A stretch of DNA of 64,000 nt from Guyparkeria hydrothermalis (GTDB lineage: Bacteria > Pseudomonadota > Gammaproteobacteria > Halothiobacillales > Halothiobacillaceae), in contig NZ_JAJSED010000001.1 of the NCBI RefSeq assembly GCF_023555385.1, forward strand, positions 992,001 to 1,056,000, read 5' to 3'. A program made the position numbers and the translations under genes. The notes beneath the pieces are model-generated. The model ran no database searches and was not told the DNA's origin. It was given only the letters and a program-made list of their open reading frames with translations. This document shows, in pieces, positions 56,369 through 63,588 of the stretch (positions are counted from its first letter, which is position 1; each line of letters starts with the position of its first letter).

Positions 56369-57310
56369 TTAATCGGTCACCCAACAGAAGTTGGCCGGGT
56401 CGATCGCGCTTTCTCCATTCCATCGATAGCCCACCAGCTTGCCCGGAACGCCAGACTCGGTGTGTCCGCCAGCAATGCTGTAATCGAGGCACGCGATGTG
56501 TGGGCTCAAGGGTTCCGGCTCACCGGTAAGCCAGTAGTGGCCAACGAATAGAGGCTTGTCGCCCTCGTATCCCGGCAGGACATCCTCGGGAATGGGGTCA
56601 TGCGGGATCGACTCGATCGCCTCCTCCGGCACCATGGCAAGGCTGCGGTAAGTAAGTTGTTCCTGCTCCCACCAACGGGTCCGGATGTGCCGGCGCGGGT
56701 TTTCGTCCTTGTCGAGGAACATGGCACCGCGAGGCAACGGAATTTCGAGTCCCTTGAGAACGGTTTCGGCTGCCTCGAAGCTGGACGTACCCTTCGTCGT
56801 CAGAGCGGGCCAGGCCTGCCGCTGGACACGGTTGGAACCATCCAGGTGGGGAGTCAGCTCGGCGAACGATGGCTCGTGCCAGCAGGCATGCACGACGCGC
56901 AGGCCATCGAGGTCGAGATACAACGGCAGGGTCCGAAACCAGTCGATGTGCTCCCGGTGCAGCGCACTCCCCTCGCCCACCTGCTCGAGGTAGGCGGCAT
57001 GCTGGTCACGATTCTTCTCGTTGTGCGGGCGCAGGTACTCACCCGCGACATCCGGGTCCGGCGTGGCCCAGGCCACCGCGTTGAACTCGTGATTTCCCAT
57101 CACGGCCAAGGCAGCACCGGTCTCGACCATGGCCTGGGCGATGCGAACCGTCTCGATCTGTTCCGGGCCGCGGTCGACGAAATCCCCGAGGAAGATCACC
57201 TGGCGCTCCGGGTGGCGCCAGACACCCTCGGTCTCGCGGTAGCCCATTTTCGTGAGCAGTTTCTTCAGGGCCGTCGCATGGCCGTGGATGTCACCGATCA
57301 AGTCGTACAT
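56369..57310 (-). CDS. Calcineurin-like metallophosphoesterase
   Basis: 313 aa. The metal-binding motifs are in order: YDLIGDIHGHATAL (residues 2-15, with the D-x-H pair), VIFLGDFVDRGPEQIE (about 38-53), ALAVMGNHEFNAVAW (about 69-83), and later His residues in VVHACWHEPS and FVGHYWLTG. The enzyme probably hydrolyses a phosphate mono- or diester, as in the PrpE/ApaH group. It lies in the minus-strand run that starts at the first ADP-ribosylglycohydrolase gene. Confidence 0.9.
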   Translation of the reverse strand: MYDLIGDIHGHATALKKLLTKMGYRETEGVWRHPERQVIFLGDFVDRGPEQIETVRIAQAMVETGAALAVMGNHEFNAVAWATPDPDVAGEYLRPHNEKNRDQHAAYLEQVGEGSALHREHIDWFRTLPLYLDLDGLRVVHACWHEPSFAELTPHLDGSNRVQRQAWPALTTKGTSSFEAAETVLKGLEIPLPRGAMFLDKDENPRRHIRTRWWEQEQLTYRSLAMVPEEAIESIPHDPIPEDVLPGYEGDKPLFVGHYWLTGEPEPLSPHIACLDYSIAGGHTESGVPGKLVGYRWNGESAIDPANFCWVTD

Positions 57311-57389
57311 TCAAGCTCCTGTCTTCTCTCCTCCGCGTGCCCACCCCCCTGAGGGTCCTCTGACTGCCAGGGGATAACGCCAACGGCCG

Positions 57390-58007
57390 TCACACGGCGG
57401 CCCCAGCGCGCGAGGGCACATGTCGAGGTCCCTCGCCCTGGATCGATCCATCGGTACCGATAACCACGCTCTCGCCGGGGGCGAGGAACAGCAGGTAACG
57501 CTGGATCGTGCCCCAGACGGGCAATTCGCCGCCGGTCTCCCGGTAGTGCGAACGCACCGTCTCGACCGCTTCCTCGATCACCTTGTCACGAGGGGCGAGA
57601 CGCGCTTCTCTCGATAGACAAAGGTTCCGCTTGGACTCCAGGGCCGCGAGGATGACGACGCTCGTGTTCGGCCGATCGGCGCGCTTGAAGCCCGTGTCGG
57701 CGAACAGATAGGGCTGGAACGCCTCGCGCTCGGTGACGATCCAGTCCTGAGTTTCGTCGACTTCCGCCTCGTGCTCGCCGTAGTCGAGGCCCACCGCTTT
57801 GCACAATGCCTCCACGAATCCCCGGCTGTCGTACTTGAGGTCATAGTCCTTGCCCTCCAGCCCCAGTGTGTCGTCGGCTAGCACCTTATCCAATCGGTCA
57901 CGGTTGGACTGGCGTACCGGCGAGTAGCCCATCGCCTTGAGGATGTCCTCCCGCGAACGCTCACGGACCTTGCTGTTCAACAGCTCCTTGAGGTTACTGG
58001 TTCTCAT
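57390..58007 (-). CDS. Hypothetical protein
   Basis: 205 aa, start ATG at 58007 overlapping the upstream stop by 4 nt. It begins with a helical, basic region (MRTSNLKELLNSKVRERSRED), followed by an acidic part and a region VVILAALESKRNLCLSREAR that may form a hydrophobic core. No family recognised. It lies between the 92-aa gene and the metallophosphoesterase in the same operon, so it may support the same pathway. Confidence 0.65.
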   Translation of the reverse strand: MRTSNLKELLNSKVRERSREDILKAMGYSPVRQSNRDRLDKVLADDTLGLEGKDYDLKYDSRGFVEALCKAVGLDYGEHEAEVDETQDWIVTEREAFQPYLFADTGFKRADRPNTSVVILAALESKRNLCLSREARLAPRDKVIEEAVETVRSHYRETGGELPVWGTIQRYLLFLAPGESVVIGTDGSIQGEGPRHVPSRAGAAV

Positions 58008-58282
58008 CGGCTACCCCCTCCAACCTGCTGGGTGTTCAGTTGTTCGACGACCGGCGCAAGATCCCGGGATTCGATCAGCTCCTGGCCGAACCAGTCGCCA
58101 AGGACCTGCTCCAGCGCGCCGTCCAGCGTCACCCCGTTCTCGATCTCGGCGATGACGCCCCGGGCAACGCGGTCGTACTCGTCGAAACAGTCATTCTCCT
58201 TGCAAGCGGTATGCATCGGGTCGGTTTCGAACAGGATCCGTGATACCTGCTGCCAGTTCATCGTGTTCGTGGTGGGTGTCAT
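58004..58282 (-). CDS. Small acidic hypothetical protein
   Basis: 92 aa from an ATG at 58282 with AGGAGG upstream. Sequence: acidic, Trp- and Cys-containing (MNWQQVSRILFETDPMHTAC), with no membrane segment or recognised motif. It follows the first ADP-ribosylglycohydrolase gene by 45 nt and overlaps the next gene by 4 nt. The pairing suggests an accessory protein to that operon. Confidence 0.65.
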   Translation of the reverse strand: MTPTTNTMNWQQVSRILFETDPMHTACKENDCFDEYDRVARGVIAEIENGVTLDGALEQVLGDWFGQELIESRDLAPVVEQLNTQQVGGGSR

Positions 58283-58327
58283 CGTGACCTCCTCTGGCTG
58301 TCTTTTCGTTGGCCTTCGCCGGCGCCC

Positions 58328-59470
58328 TCAAAACGGCGGGTACTTCGCCATGACGCGTTCGTCGAATGCCGGATCGCGATCGGCCTCGGTAATCGGCCAG
58401 TCCCGGTGGGTGAGCAGATCGTCGGCAATCTCCGTGATCACCTCGCGGAGTTCGAGCGCGGCCAGCCATTCCGGCGGGATCGCCTCGACGCCCCACCTCG
58501 CCCCGAGGATGTTGCCGGTGATCGCCCCGGTGGAATCCGAATCGCCACCGTGGTTCACCGCCAGCGTCACGCCATCACGGAAATCACGGGCGACCAGCGC
58601 ACAGTAGAGCGATATCGCCAGTGCCTCCTCGGCCACCCAGCCCTCTCCGAGCTGCGCGATCGCCTCCTTGCGATCAACGTCGGAATCCGCCAGCGTCAAC
58701 GCGTGATCGACGGCGCGCATCGTCTCCTTGGCCTCCTCGCCGTACTCGGAGAGGTAGACACTCAACACGGGACGCGCCGCGACTCGCAGATCCTCGTCCC
58801 TAGCAGCCAAGATGACGAGCAGCGCCAATCCACAGGCGGCGACCTTCCCGGTGGGGTGGCCATGCGTGATCCCGGCAATCTCGTAGGCACGGTCGGACGC
58901 CTCTTCTGTTCGCGGAAAGTCACCACCAACCATCGCAGCCAAGGCCACGGGTGCAACCCGCATCACGCCGCCACAGCCCTTGCTGTCGTTCATGGCCCGC
59001 AATTCGCCCTCACCCATCTCGATCAGCGAACTCAGGCAGGTATTCCCCGGCGCCCTGGCATGGTGAAGTTCGGGATGCTCGTAGAGCCATCCCAGCGAAT
59101 CCTCCTTAGGAACGGGCTCGTGCCGCGGCTCGTAGCCCTGTGTCAGCAACCAGCGGAGGTAGGCAGACTTCACTTCGGTCGCGACGTGGACAAACCACTC
59201 GGTGTGATGGCTCGCCACCCAGGCTCGGATCAGCCCGTCAGCGGTGAAAAGGCTCATCTGGGTATCGTCCGTAATACGCCCAAGGCCACCGTAGGCTGGG
59301 GCGAAGTCCTGTATGCCATCGGGACCAAAGGTCGAGTCGATCTGGGCACGCGTCATGAACTCCACGGGTGCGCCGAGCGCATCACCCACGGCACCGCCGA
59401 GCAGGCAGCCGCGAAAGCGGGACTGCCGGGGAGCCAGATCCCTGGGAACGTTCGCAATCAATCCAGCCAT
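58328..59470 (-). CDS. ADP-ribosylglycohydrolase family protein (copy 1)
   Basis: 380 aa from the ATG at 59470 (GGGAGG upstream). The DraG/ARH fold is explicit: RGCLLGGAVGDALGAPVEF (about 19-37), the metal site GRITDDTQMSLFTADG, NDSKGCGGVMRVAPVAL, ITHGHPTGK, and the C-terminal metal motif NHGGDSDSTGAITGNILG. The enzyme removes ADP-ribose from proteins, nucleic acids or small molecules. It is closely related to copy 2 at 60361-61494. An operator-like palindrome (copy C) lies 57 nt upstream of the start. Confidence 0.95.
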   Translation of the reverse strand: MAGLIANVPRDLAPRQSRFRGCLLGGAVGDALGAPVEFMTRAQIDSTFGPDGIQDFAPAYGGLGRITDDTQMSLFTADGLIRAWVASHHTEWFVHVATEVKSAYLRWLLTQGYEPRHEPVPKEDSLGWLYEHPELHHARAPGNTCLSSLIEMGEGELRAMNDSKGCGGVMRVAPVALAAMVGGDFPRTEEASDRAYEIAGITHGHPTGKVAACGLALLVILAARDEDLRVAARPVLSVYLSEYGEEAKETMRAVDHALTLADSDVDRKEAIAQLGEGWVAEEALAISLYCALVARDFRDGVTLAVNHGGDSDSTGAITGNILGARWGVEAIPPEWLAALELREVITEIADDLLTHRDWPITEADRDPAFDERVMAKYPPF

Positions 59471-59527
59471 GTCGCCTCCCTCGCCCCGCGGGCCTTGGTC
59501 AGTGTGCGTCCAGCCTATCGAAGGGTT

Positions 59528-59544
59528 GCGACACTTAATGTCGC
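59528..59544 (-). promoter_or_regulatory. Operator-like palindrome, copy C
   Basis: GCGACACTTAATGTCGC, a perfect 6-bp inverted repeat with 5-nt spacer. It lies upstream of the first ADP-ribosylglycohydrolase gene. Reading the minus strand, a TAGGCT hexamer follows after 10 nt, the same geometry as at copies B and D. Confidence 0.7.
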
Positions 59545-59581
59545 GCTCACCGCGAACCTCGCCGTTTGAGGCCAAGGGCAC

Positions 59582-60006
59582 TCACCCGCCGGGCGGATGG
59601 CCGCGGAAATGAGCCTGGGTCAGGACGTCCTGCCAATCCCTGCCGTTTTGCTCGTACTTGTCCGCCGTCCCCGCCATTCGCAGCCATTGCTCGGATATCT
59701 CGCTGATCACCGCACTCCGCCCGGAGCCGGGCTGGCCGACCGTCAGGTCAAGGAGCATGTGGTCCCGGAATCGCTTGAGAACACGTCCACGCACGCCCTC
59801 GAATGCTGGACGCCGGTCGCGTAATAGGCGTTGTGGAAACTCAAGCTGAGCGTGTGACCACCGGTCTTTTCCTGCGTGACGGCAGTGACGTAGATCGGGG
59901 AGACGTAGGGGCCTTGGTAACCCGGAAGCATCATCCAGGCATACCAGCGCCCGGGGCGCAGGGTGAAGCGGTCCGTAGTCGGCGCATTCGCGGAGGCGTT
60001 ATCCAT
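59582..60006 (-). pseudogene. Frameshifted hypothetical gene
   Basis: Two overlapping reading frames on the minus strand together look like one protein. The first runs from the ATG at 60006 (RPGRWYAWMMLPGYQGPYVS and HTLSLSFHNAYYATGVQ). The second continues with FEGVRGRVLKRFRDHMLLDL and AVISEISEQWLRMAG. Near 59781 one base appears to be missing after the GVQ codons (the total length of 425 nt is one short of a multiple of three). Either the gene is inactivated, the sequence has an error, or there is programmed frameshifting. It lies between the two ADP-ribosylglycohydrolase genes. Family not recognised. Confidence 0.65.
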
Positions 60007-60047
60007 TCCATTTGTCCGGTACTTTCGCGTGGCATCGCATCAGCGAA

Positions 60048-60341
60048 TCACGATGTCGGAGCCAGAAAGGCAATCGTCGCCACCCAGGCGACACCGAGGA
60101 GCAACAGACCCACCACGTAGTGTTTCAGACCCCGCCAGCGAGTGGTTCGCCAGCGCTGGGAGACTCGGCGACGCTCTTCCTCCGGCAACTCCTCCCAGGG
60201 CATCCCTCGAAGATAGGCACGGTCACGCTTGTCCAAACCCTGGCGCAGAAGGGAGAGCAGCAGCCAACAACCGGCATAGAAGAAGCCCAGCCAAGCCCAA
60301 GCGAGAAGCAGCGTGGTCGAGAAGAAAAGCGCTTCGTTCAT
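60048..60341 (-). CDS. Small two-helix membrane protein
   Basis: 97 aa from an ATG at 60341, 19 nt after copy 2 of the ADP-ribosylglycohydrolase. Two hydrophobic segments (about 4-32 and 74-92) flank a charged middle (GMPWEELPEEERRRVSQRWR). No known family. Same operon as copy 2. Confidence 0.65.
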   Translation of the reverse strand: MNEALFFSTTLLLAWAWLGFFYAGCWLLLSLLRQGLDKRDRAYLRGMPWEELPEEERRRVSQRWRTTRWRGLKHYVVGLLLLGVAWVATIAFLAPTS

Positions 60342-60360
60342 GGCGACACTCCGTTCCTAC

Positions 60361-61494
60361 TTATACCGGCGGGTATTTTTTCATCACCAACGAGTCGAAG
60401 TCCCAGTCGTCGCCCAGCTCGCCAACCGGCCAGGAGCGGCAGCTCAACAAATCATCCGCCAGCTCGATGATTACCTGGAAAAGCTCGAGGCGAGCAAGCC
60501 ATTCCGCCGGGATCGACTCCAGCCCCCAACGTGCCCCGAGGATGTTCCCAGTGATCGCCCCGGTCGAATCGGAGTCACCGTCGTGGTTGACGGCCAGGGT
60601 CACCCCGTCACGGAAATCATGGGCCACCAGAGCACAGTAGACCGAGATGGCCAGTGCCTCCTCGGCGACCCAGCCCTCTCCCAGCCTCGTGATCGCGTCA
60701 GTACGCGACACGTCGCTTCGAGCGAGATCCCGGGCCTGGTCGAGGGCATCCAGCGTCTCCCCGCAATCCGGCTCTGCGCGCAAGGATTCCCTCGCCTTGG
60801 TCAACGCGGTCTCGACATCGTCGCCCTTGGTCACGTTGGCGATGAGGGCTGCCAAGGCACCGGCAGCGAGAAAGCCCGTCGGATGCCCGTGGGTGAACGC
60901 GGCCAGCTCGCACCCCAAGCGAAACCCGTCGTCGCCCTCGATGAACTCGTTGCCAAGCGAGGCATTGAGCCCGACCGGGGCCACCCGCATCACGCCACCA
61001 CAGCCCTTGCTGTTGTTGTCCGCGATGTCATCCCGCAGTTCGCCGCGGGACAGCGCCGTGATGCAGGTATTGCCCGGTGCCCTGCGATGACGCAATTCGC
61101 GCTGCTCGTCGAGCCACCCAAACCAATCCTCCCCAGGACGCCAGTCCTCATGCGGCTCAATACCTTGGGTGATCAGCCAACGCGAGTAGGCATAACGCAC
61201 GACGCTCGGGGCATGGACGATGCCCTTGGTGCTGCCACGCACATAGGCCCGGATCAAGCCGTCGGCCGTGAAGAGTGTCATCTGGGTGTCGTCGGTGATC
61301 CGCCCCACCCCACCATAGGCCGGGGCAAAGTCCGTGATGCCGTCAGGCCCGAAGGCCCCCTCGATCTCGCTGCGACTCATGAACTCGACTGGTGCGCCCA
61401 GCGCGTCCCCCACGGCACCACCAAGCAGGCAGCCGCGGAACCTCGACTGCAGCGGCCTCAACTCATCTGGAATGGTTTCCATGACCCCTGCCAT
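60361..61494 (-). CDS. ADP-ribosylglycohydrolase family protein (copy 2)
   Basis: 377 aa. Shares the family motifs with copy 1, many word for word: RGCLLGGAVGDALGAPVEF, GRITDDTQMTLFTADG, NSKGCGGVMRVAPVGL, FTHGHPTGF and NHDGDSDSTGAITGNILG. The two genes are clearly a duplication. It is followed by a small membrane protein gene and the frameshifted gene, and has its own operator-like palindrome (copy D) 56 nt upstream. Confidence 0.95.
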   Translation of the reverse strand: MAGVMETIPDELRPLQSRFRGCLLGGAVGDALGAPVEFMSRSEIEGAFGPDGITDFAPAYGGVGRITDDTQMTLFTADGLIRAYVRGSTKGIVHAPSVVRYAYSRWLITQGIEPHEDWRPGEDWFGWLDEQRELRHRRAPGNTCITALSRGELRDDIADNNSKGCGGVMRVAPVGLNASLGNEFIEGDDGFRLGCELAAFTHGHPTGFLAAGALAALIANVTKGDDVETALTKARESLRAEPDCGETLDALDQARDLARSDVSRTDAITRLGEGWVAEEALAISVYCALVAHDFRDGVTLAVNHDGDSDSTGAITGNILGARWGLESIPAEWLARLELFQVIIELADDLLSCRSWPVGELGDDWDFDSLVMKKYPPV

Positions 61495-61550
61495 GCTGCC
61501 TCCTTGGCCCTGTACCCACGCTTAACGTGACACCACTTTACGGCCCGGCC

Positions 61551-61567
61551 GCGACAAATCCTGTCGC
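61551..61567. promoter_or_regulatory. Operator-like palindrome, copy D
   Basis: GCGACAAATCCTGTCGC, differing from copy B by one base; the palindrome extends by one more pair (C-G) on each side. It is 56 nt from the copy 2 start (minus) and 115 nt from the small-protein gene at 61683 (plus), so it can govern both directions. On the minus strand TAAAGT follows after 10 nt. Confidence 0.7.
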
Positions 61568-61682
61568 GAGACTCGACGATCATTTGATCCCGGAGATAAA
61601 TTGCCGATTTCATGGAAAGCCTTAGTCTGGATTGCTGCATACAAGCAAAGCGACTACGACGCTTTAAGACGGGAAAACTGAC

Positions 61683-61868
61683 ATGAGCGAAAACTGGATA
61701 GCGTTTCTCGCCGGCGCGGCCTGGCTGGCCGTATTCACCGCCGGGCTTTTCGCCTTTGCCAACTGGGTGCAGCGGCGGGATCGTCGACAGCGAAATGAGC
61801 GAAACCGAGCACGCTATGATCAGGGCATAACGACTTCCGATCGGCCAGAACGGAAAGGGGGAGCGTGA
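61683..61868 (+). CDS. Very small membrane protein 1
   Basis: 61 aa: MSENWIAFLAGAAWLAVFTA starts a single hydrophobic helix (about 5-27), followed by a highly basic tail with many Arg (QRRDRRQRNERNRARYDQG). The layout (short N-terminus, helix, positive cytoplasmic tail) is that of a small inner-membrane protein. First of three such genes in a row. Confidence 0.6.
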   Translation: MSENWIAFLAGAAWLAVFTAGLFAFANWVQRRDRRQRNERNRARYDQGITTSDRPERKGGA

Positions 61869-61870
61869 CC

Positions 61871-62032
61871 ATGTCGGACTGGTTCACGACGATGCTGACC
61901 GGACTGGCCCTGACCATTGTCTTCTTGGGGCCGGTCTTCGTGCTTTATCGACACATCGTGAAACGAATGCGTGCAGAACGGGAAAAGGAGCATTGCCGCC
62001 GTCACGAAATCGAATGGGGGAACGAACAGTGA
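61871..62032 (+). CDS. Very small membrane protein 2
   Basis: 53 aa, too short for most gene finders: ATG at 61871, protein MSDWFTTMLTGLALTIVFLG then PVFVLYRHIVKRMRAEREKE and a His/Glu-rich end. One membrane helix (about 7-27) and a basic tail. It starts 2 nt after gene 1 and overlaps gene 3 by 4 nt, strong evidence of a translated operon. Confidence 0.6.
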   Translation: MSDWFTTMLTGLALTIVFLGPVFVLYRHIVKRMRAEREKEHCRRHEIEWGNEQ

Positions 62033-62178
62033 TCAAGGGCTTGTTGCTAGGCTTTGGCTTCCTCGTCGTGGCAATCCTGATTGCAATAGTATTGGTTCGT
62101 TACGCCAATAGGCTGGGCAGAGCTGAGCGCCACGCGCCCAACGGCTCCGACGATACCCCGGGACACGATGGGCATTGA
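62029..62178 (+). CDS. Very small membrane protein 3
   Basis: 49 aa from a GTG at 62029 (VIKGLLLGFGFLVVAILIAI), a strongly hydrophobic single helix followed by a polar, His-containing tail (GSDDTPGHDGH). The GTGA overlap with gene 2 supports it. Function unknown; possibly a toxin-like or regulatory small membrane peptide. Confidence 0.6.
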   Translation: MIKGLLLGFGFLVVAILIAIVLVRYANRLGRAERHAPNGSDDTPGHDGH

Positions 62179-62215
62179 TTCGAGAACGTCGACCACTTTG
62201 CCGAGGGTCTGAGCC

Positions 62216-62881
62216 ATGTGCGGTCGCTATGCCCTTCACACAAACCCGATGCGGGTCGCACAACACCTCGGGCTATCGATTGAGTTGGACTGGGATCCGA
62301 CATACAACATCGCGCCGGGCCGAGTGGTCCCGGTAATTGCCCCCAATCCAGCCTCCGGCGAACCAATCGGTACCGAGGCACACTGGGGCTTCCACCCCCA
62401 CTGGGCCGGGCAGGACGCCCCCACGCCGATCAATGCCCGAGCCGAAAGCCTGCGTAAAAGCCGCTACTTCCTCGACAGCTTCCGTAATCACCGCTGCCTC
62501 GTGCCCGCCGACGGCTGGTACGAGTGGATGGAAGAGCACGGCAAAAAGCTGCCTTGGTACTTCGCGCGCAACGATGGCCACCCGATCGTGTTCGCCGGCC
62601 TGATGGCCCGGGGAAAAGACGACAGCCAAACCATGGCCATCATCACCGAGCCAGCCCGCGGCATGGCCAAGACGATCCATGACCGAATGCCGCTGGTGCT
62701 TACTCCGGAGAGCATCACCTCCTGGCTGTCACCCGGGCTGACCGATCCCGACGAGCTCCGCGAGCAGGTTCACCACGAACCGATCGAAGACTTCCGCGCA
62801 TTCCGGGTCAGCCCCGTGGTCAATCGAGCGGACGCCGAAGGCGCCGAACTGATCACACCGACCAATCCCGACCGCTCTTGA
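62216..62881 (+). CDS. SRAP domain protein (YedK-like, abasic-site crosslinking)
   Basis: 221 aa. The SRAP signature is complete: MCGRYALHTN with the catalytic Cys2, TYNIAPGRVVPVI, PTPINARAESLRKSRYF, ADGWYEWMEEHGKKLPWYF and the late IHDRMPLVL His. SRAP proteins form covalent crosslinks with abasic sites in single-stranded DNA and protect them. The start is ATG because Cys must be residue 2 after Met removal. With SprT (53796) it gives a pair of DNA-protein-crosslink functions in the same island. Confidence 0.96.
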   Translation: MCGRYALHTNPMRVAQHLGLSIELDWDPTYNIAPGRVVPVIAPNPASGEPIGTEAHWGFHPHWAGQDAPTPINARAESLRKSRYFLDSFRNHRCLVPADGWYEWMEEHGKKLPWYFARNDGHPIVFAGLMARGKDDSQTMAIITEPARGMAKTIHDRMPLVLTPESITSWLSPGLTDPDELREQVHHEPIEDFRAFRVSPVVNRADAEGAELITPTNPDRS

Positions 62882-62958
62882 TCCCCCGCCAGAACGCCTT
62901 TTCATGGCGACTCCCAAATTAATTAGCTGATCCGAAATCCCGAGCTAGGTTGGAGACA

Positions 62959-62976
62959 TCACCGACGACTCGGTGA
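62959..62976. promoter_or_regulatory. Short palindrome upstream of the membrane gene pair
   Basis: TCACCGA (62959-62965) and TCGGTGA (62970-62976) form a perfect 7-bp inverted repeat with a 4-nt loop, 27 nt before the ATG at 63004. It could be an operator or a translation-affecting hairpin. Not the same sequence as copies A-D. Confidence 0.35.
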
Positions 62977-63003
62977 GTTCACCCAAACCAGGAGGGATGC
63001 TCC

Positions 63004-63279
63004 ATGAAGACCACCGACGTTCACGACCACGACCGAGAGCGAAACCTGACCTTTGCGAAAAGACTGCGCGAGGGGTCATACATCATCCTCGGCTTCGCGC
63101 TTTACGCCGCCCTGATGCTCATGAACCACGACGGGGTCATATCGCTTCCCGCCTGGCTGGTCTGGGAGGTGCCCGCGCCCGAGATCAAGCCGATCATGTA
63201 CCTCGCGGGGTTCGCTGCCCTGCAGGCCAAGGCCAAGAACATCGAGTTGGATGCCGGGCACGATCATCGCGGGTTCTGA
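63004..63279 (+). CDS. Small membrane protein (91 aa)
   Basis: 91 aa with an AGGAGGGATG-type ribosome-binding site. Two hydrophobic segments (IILGFALYAALMLM and IKPIMYLAGFAALQ). The start is His/Asp-rich (MKTTDVHDHDRE) and the end is HDHRGF. No family recognised. It is followed 36 nt later by a similar-sized membrane protein; the two resemble a pair. Confidence 0.65.
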   Translation: MKTTDVHDHDRERNLTFAKRLREGSYIILGFALYAALMLMNHDGVISLPAWLVWEVPAPEIKPIMYLAGFAALQAKAKNIELDAGHDHRGF

Positions 63280-63315
63280 CCGACGAACGTCAAGAAACAA
63301 AGGGGTAGAAACACC

Positions 63316-63588
63316 ATGTCGAAGCAAGCTCAAAACAAACCGATGATGAACATGACTAGGCGGGAAATGATGCAGGTTGCCTCCCATGTGAGCTATTTCT
63401 CTCTCGTCTGCGCCCTCTGGATGGCCGCCTCACTGCTGGAGCGGGATAGCGGCACCGAGTGGTCGTCTCTGCTGATCGGCTCGGCCCCGGCCTTAGAACT
63501 CAAGGCCATCTTCTACATACTGCTTTTCGTGGCAATCCGATCGGTACTGAATTATCTCGAGGAGACGGACAGCCCGAGCAAACAATGA
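63316..63588 (+). CDS. Small membrane protein (90 aa)
   Basis: 90 aa: MTRREMMQVASHVSYFSLV opens the first hydrophobic stretch (about 20-38) and LELKAIFYILLFVAIRSVLN the second. The overall layout (two helices, about 35 aa between) matches the preceding 91-aa gene, so the two may be diverged duplicates. Overlaps the next gene start by 4 nt (ATGA). Confidence 0.65.
   Translation: MSKQAQNKPMMNMTRREMMQVASHVSYFSLVCALWMAASLLERDSGTEWSSLLIGSAPALELKAIFYILLFVAIRSVLNYLEETDSPSKQ

Noticed and set aside
58406-59569. Long open frames on the plus strand opposite both ADP-ribosylglycohydrolases
   Set aside because: The minus-strand genes carry all family motifs; the plus frames (also 60313-61530) are shadows.
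60708-60719. GCGACA followed directly by CGTCGC as a fifth operator copy
   Set aside because: It lies inside the copy 2 coding sequence and lacks the 5-nt spacer.
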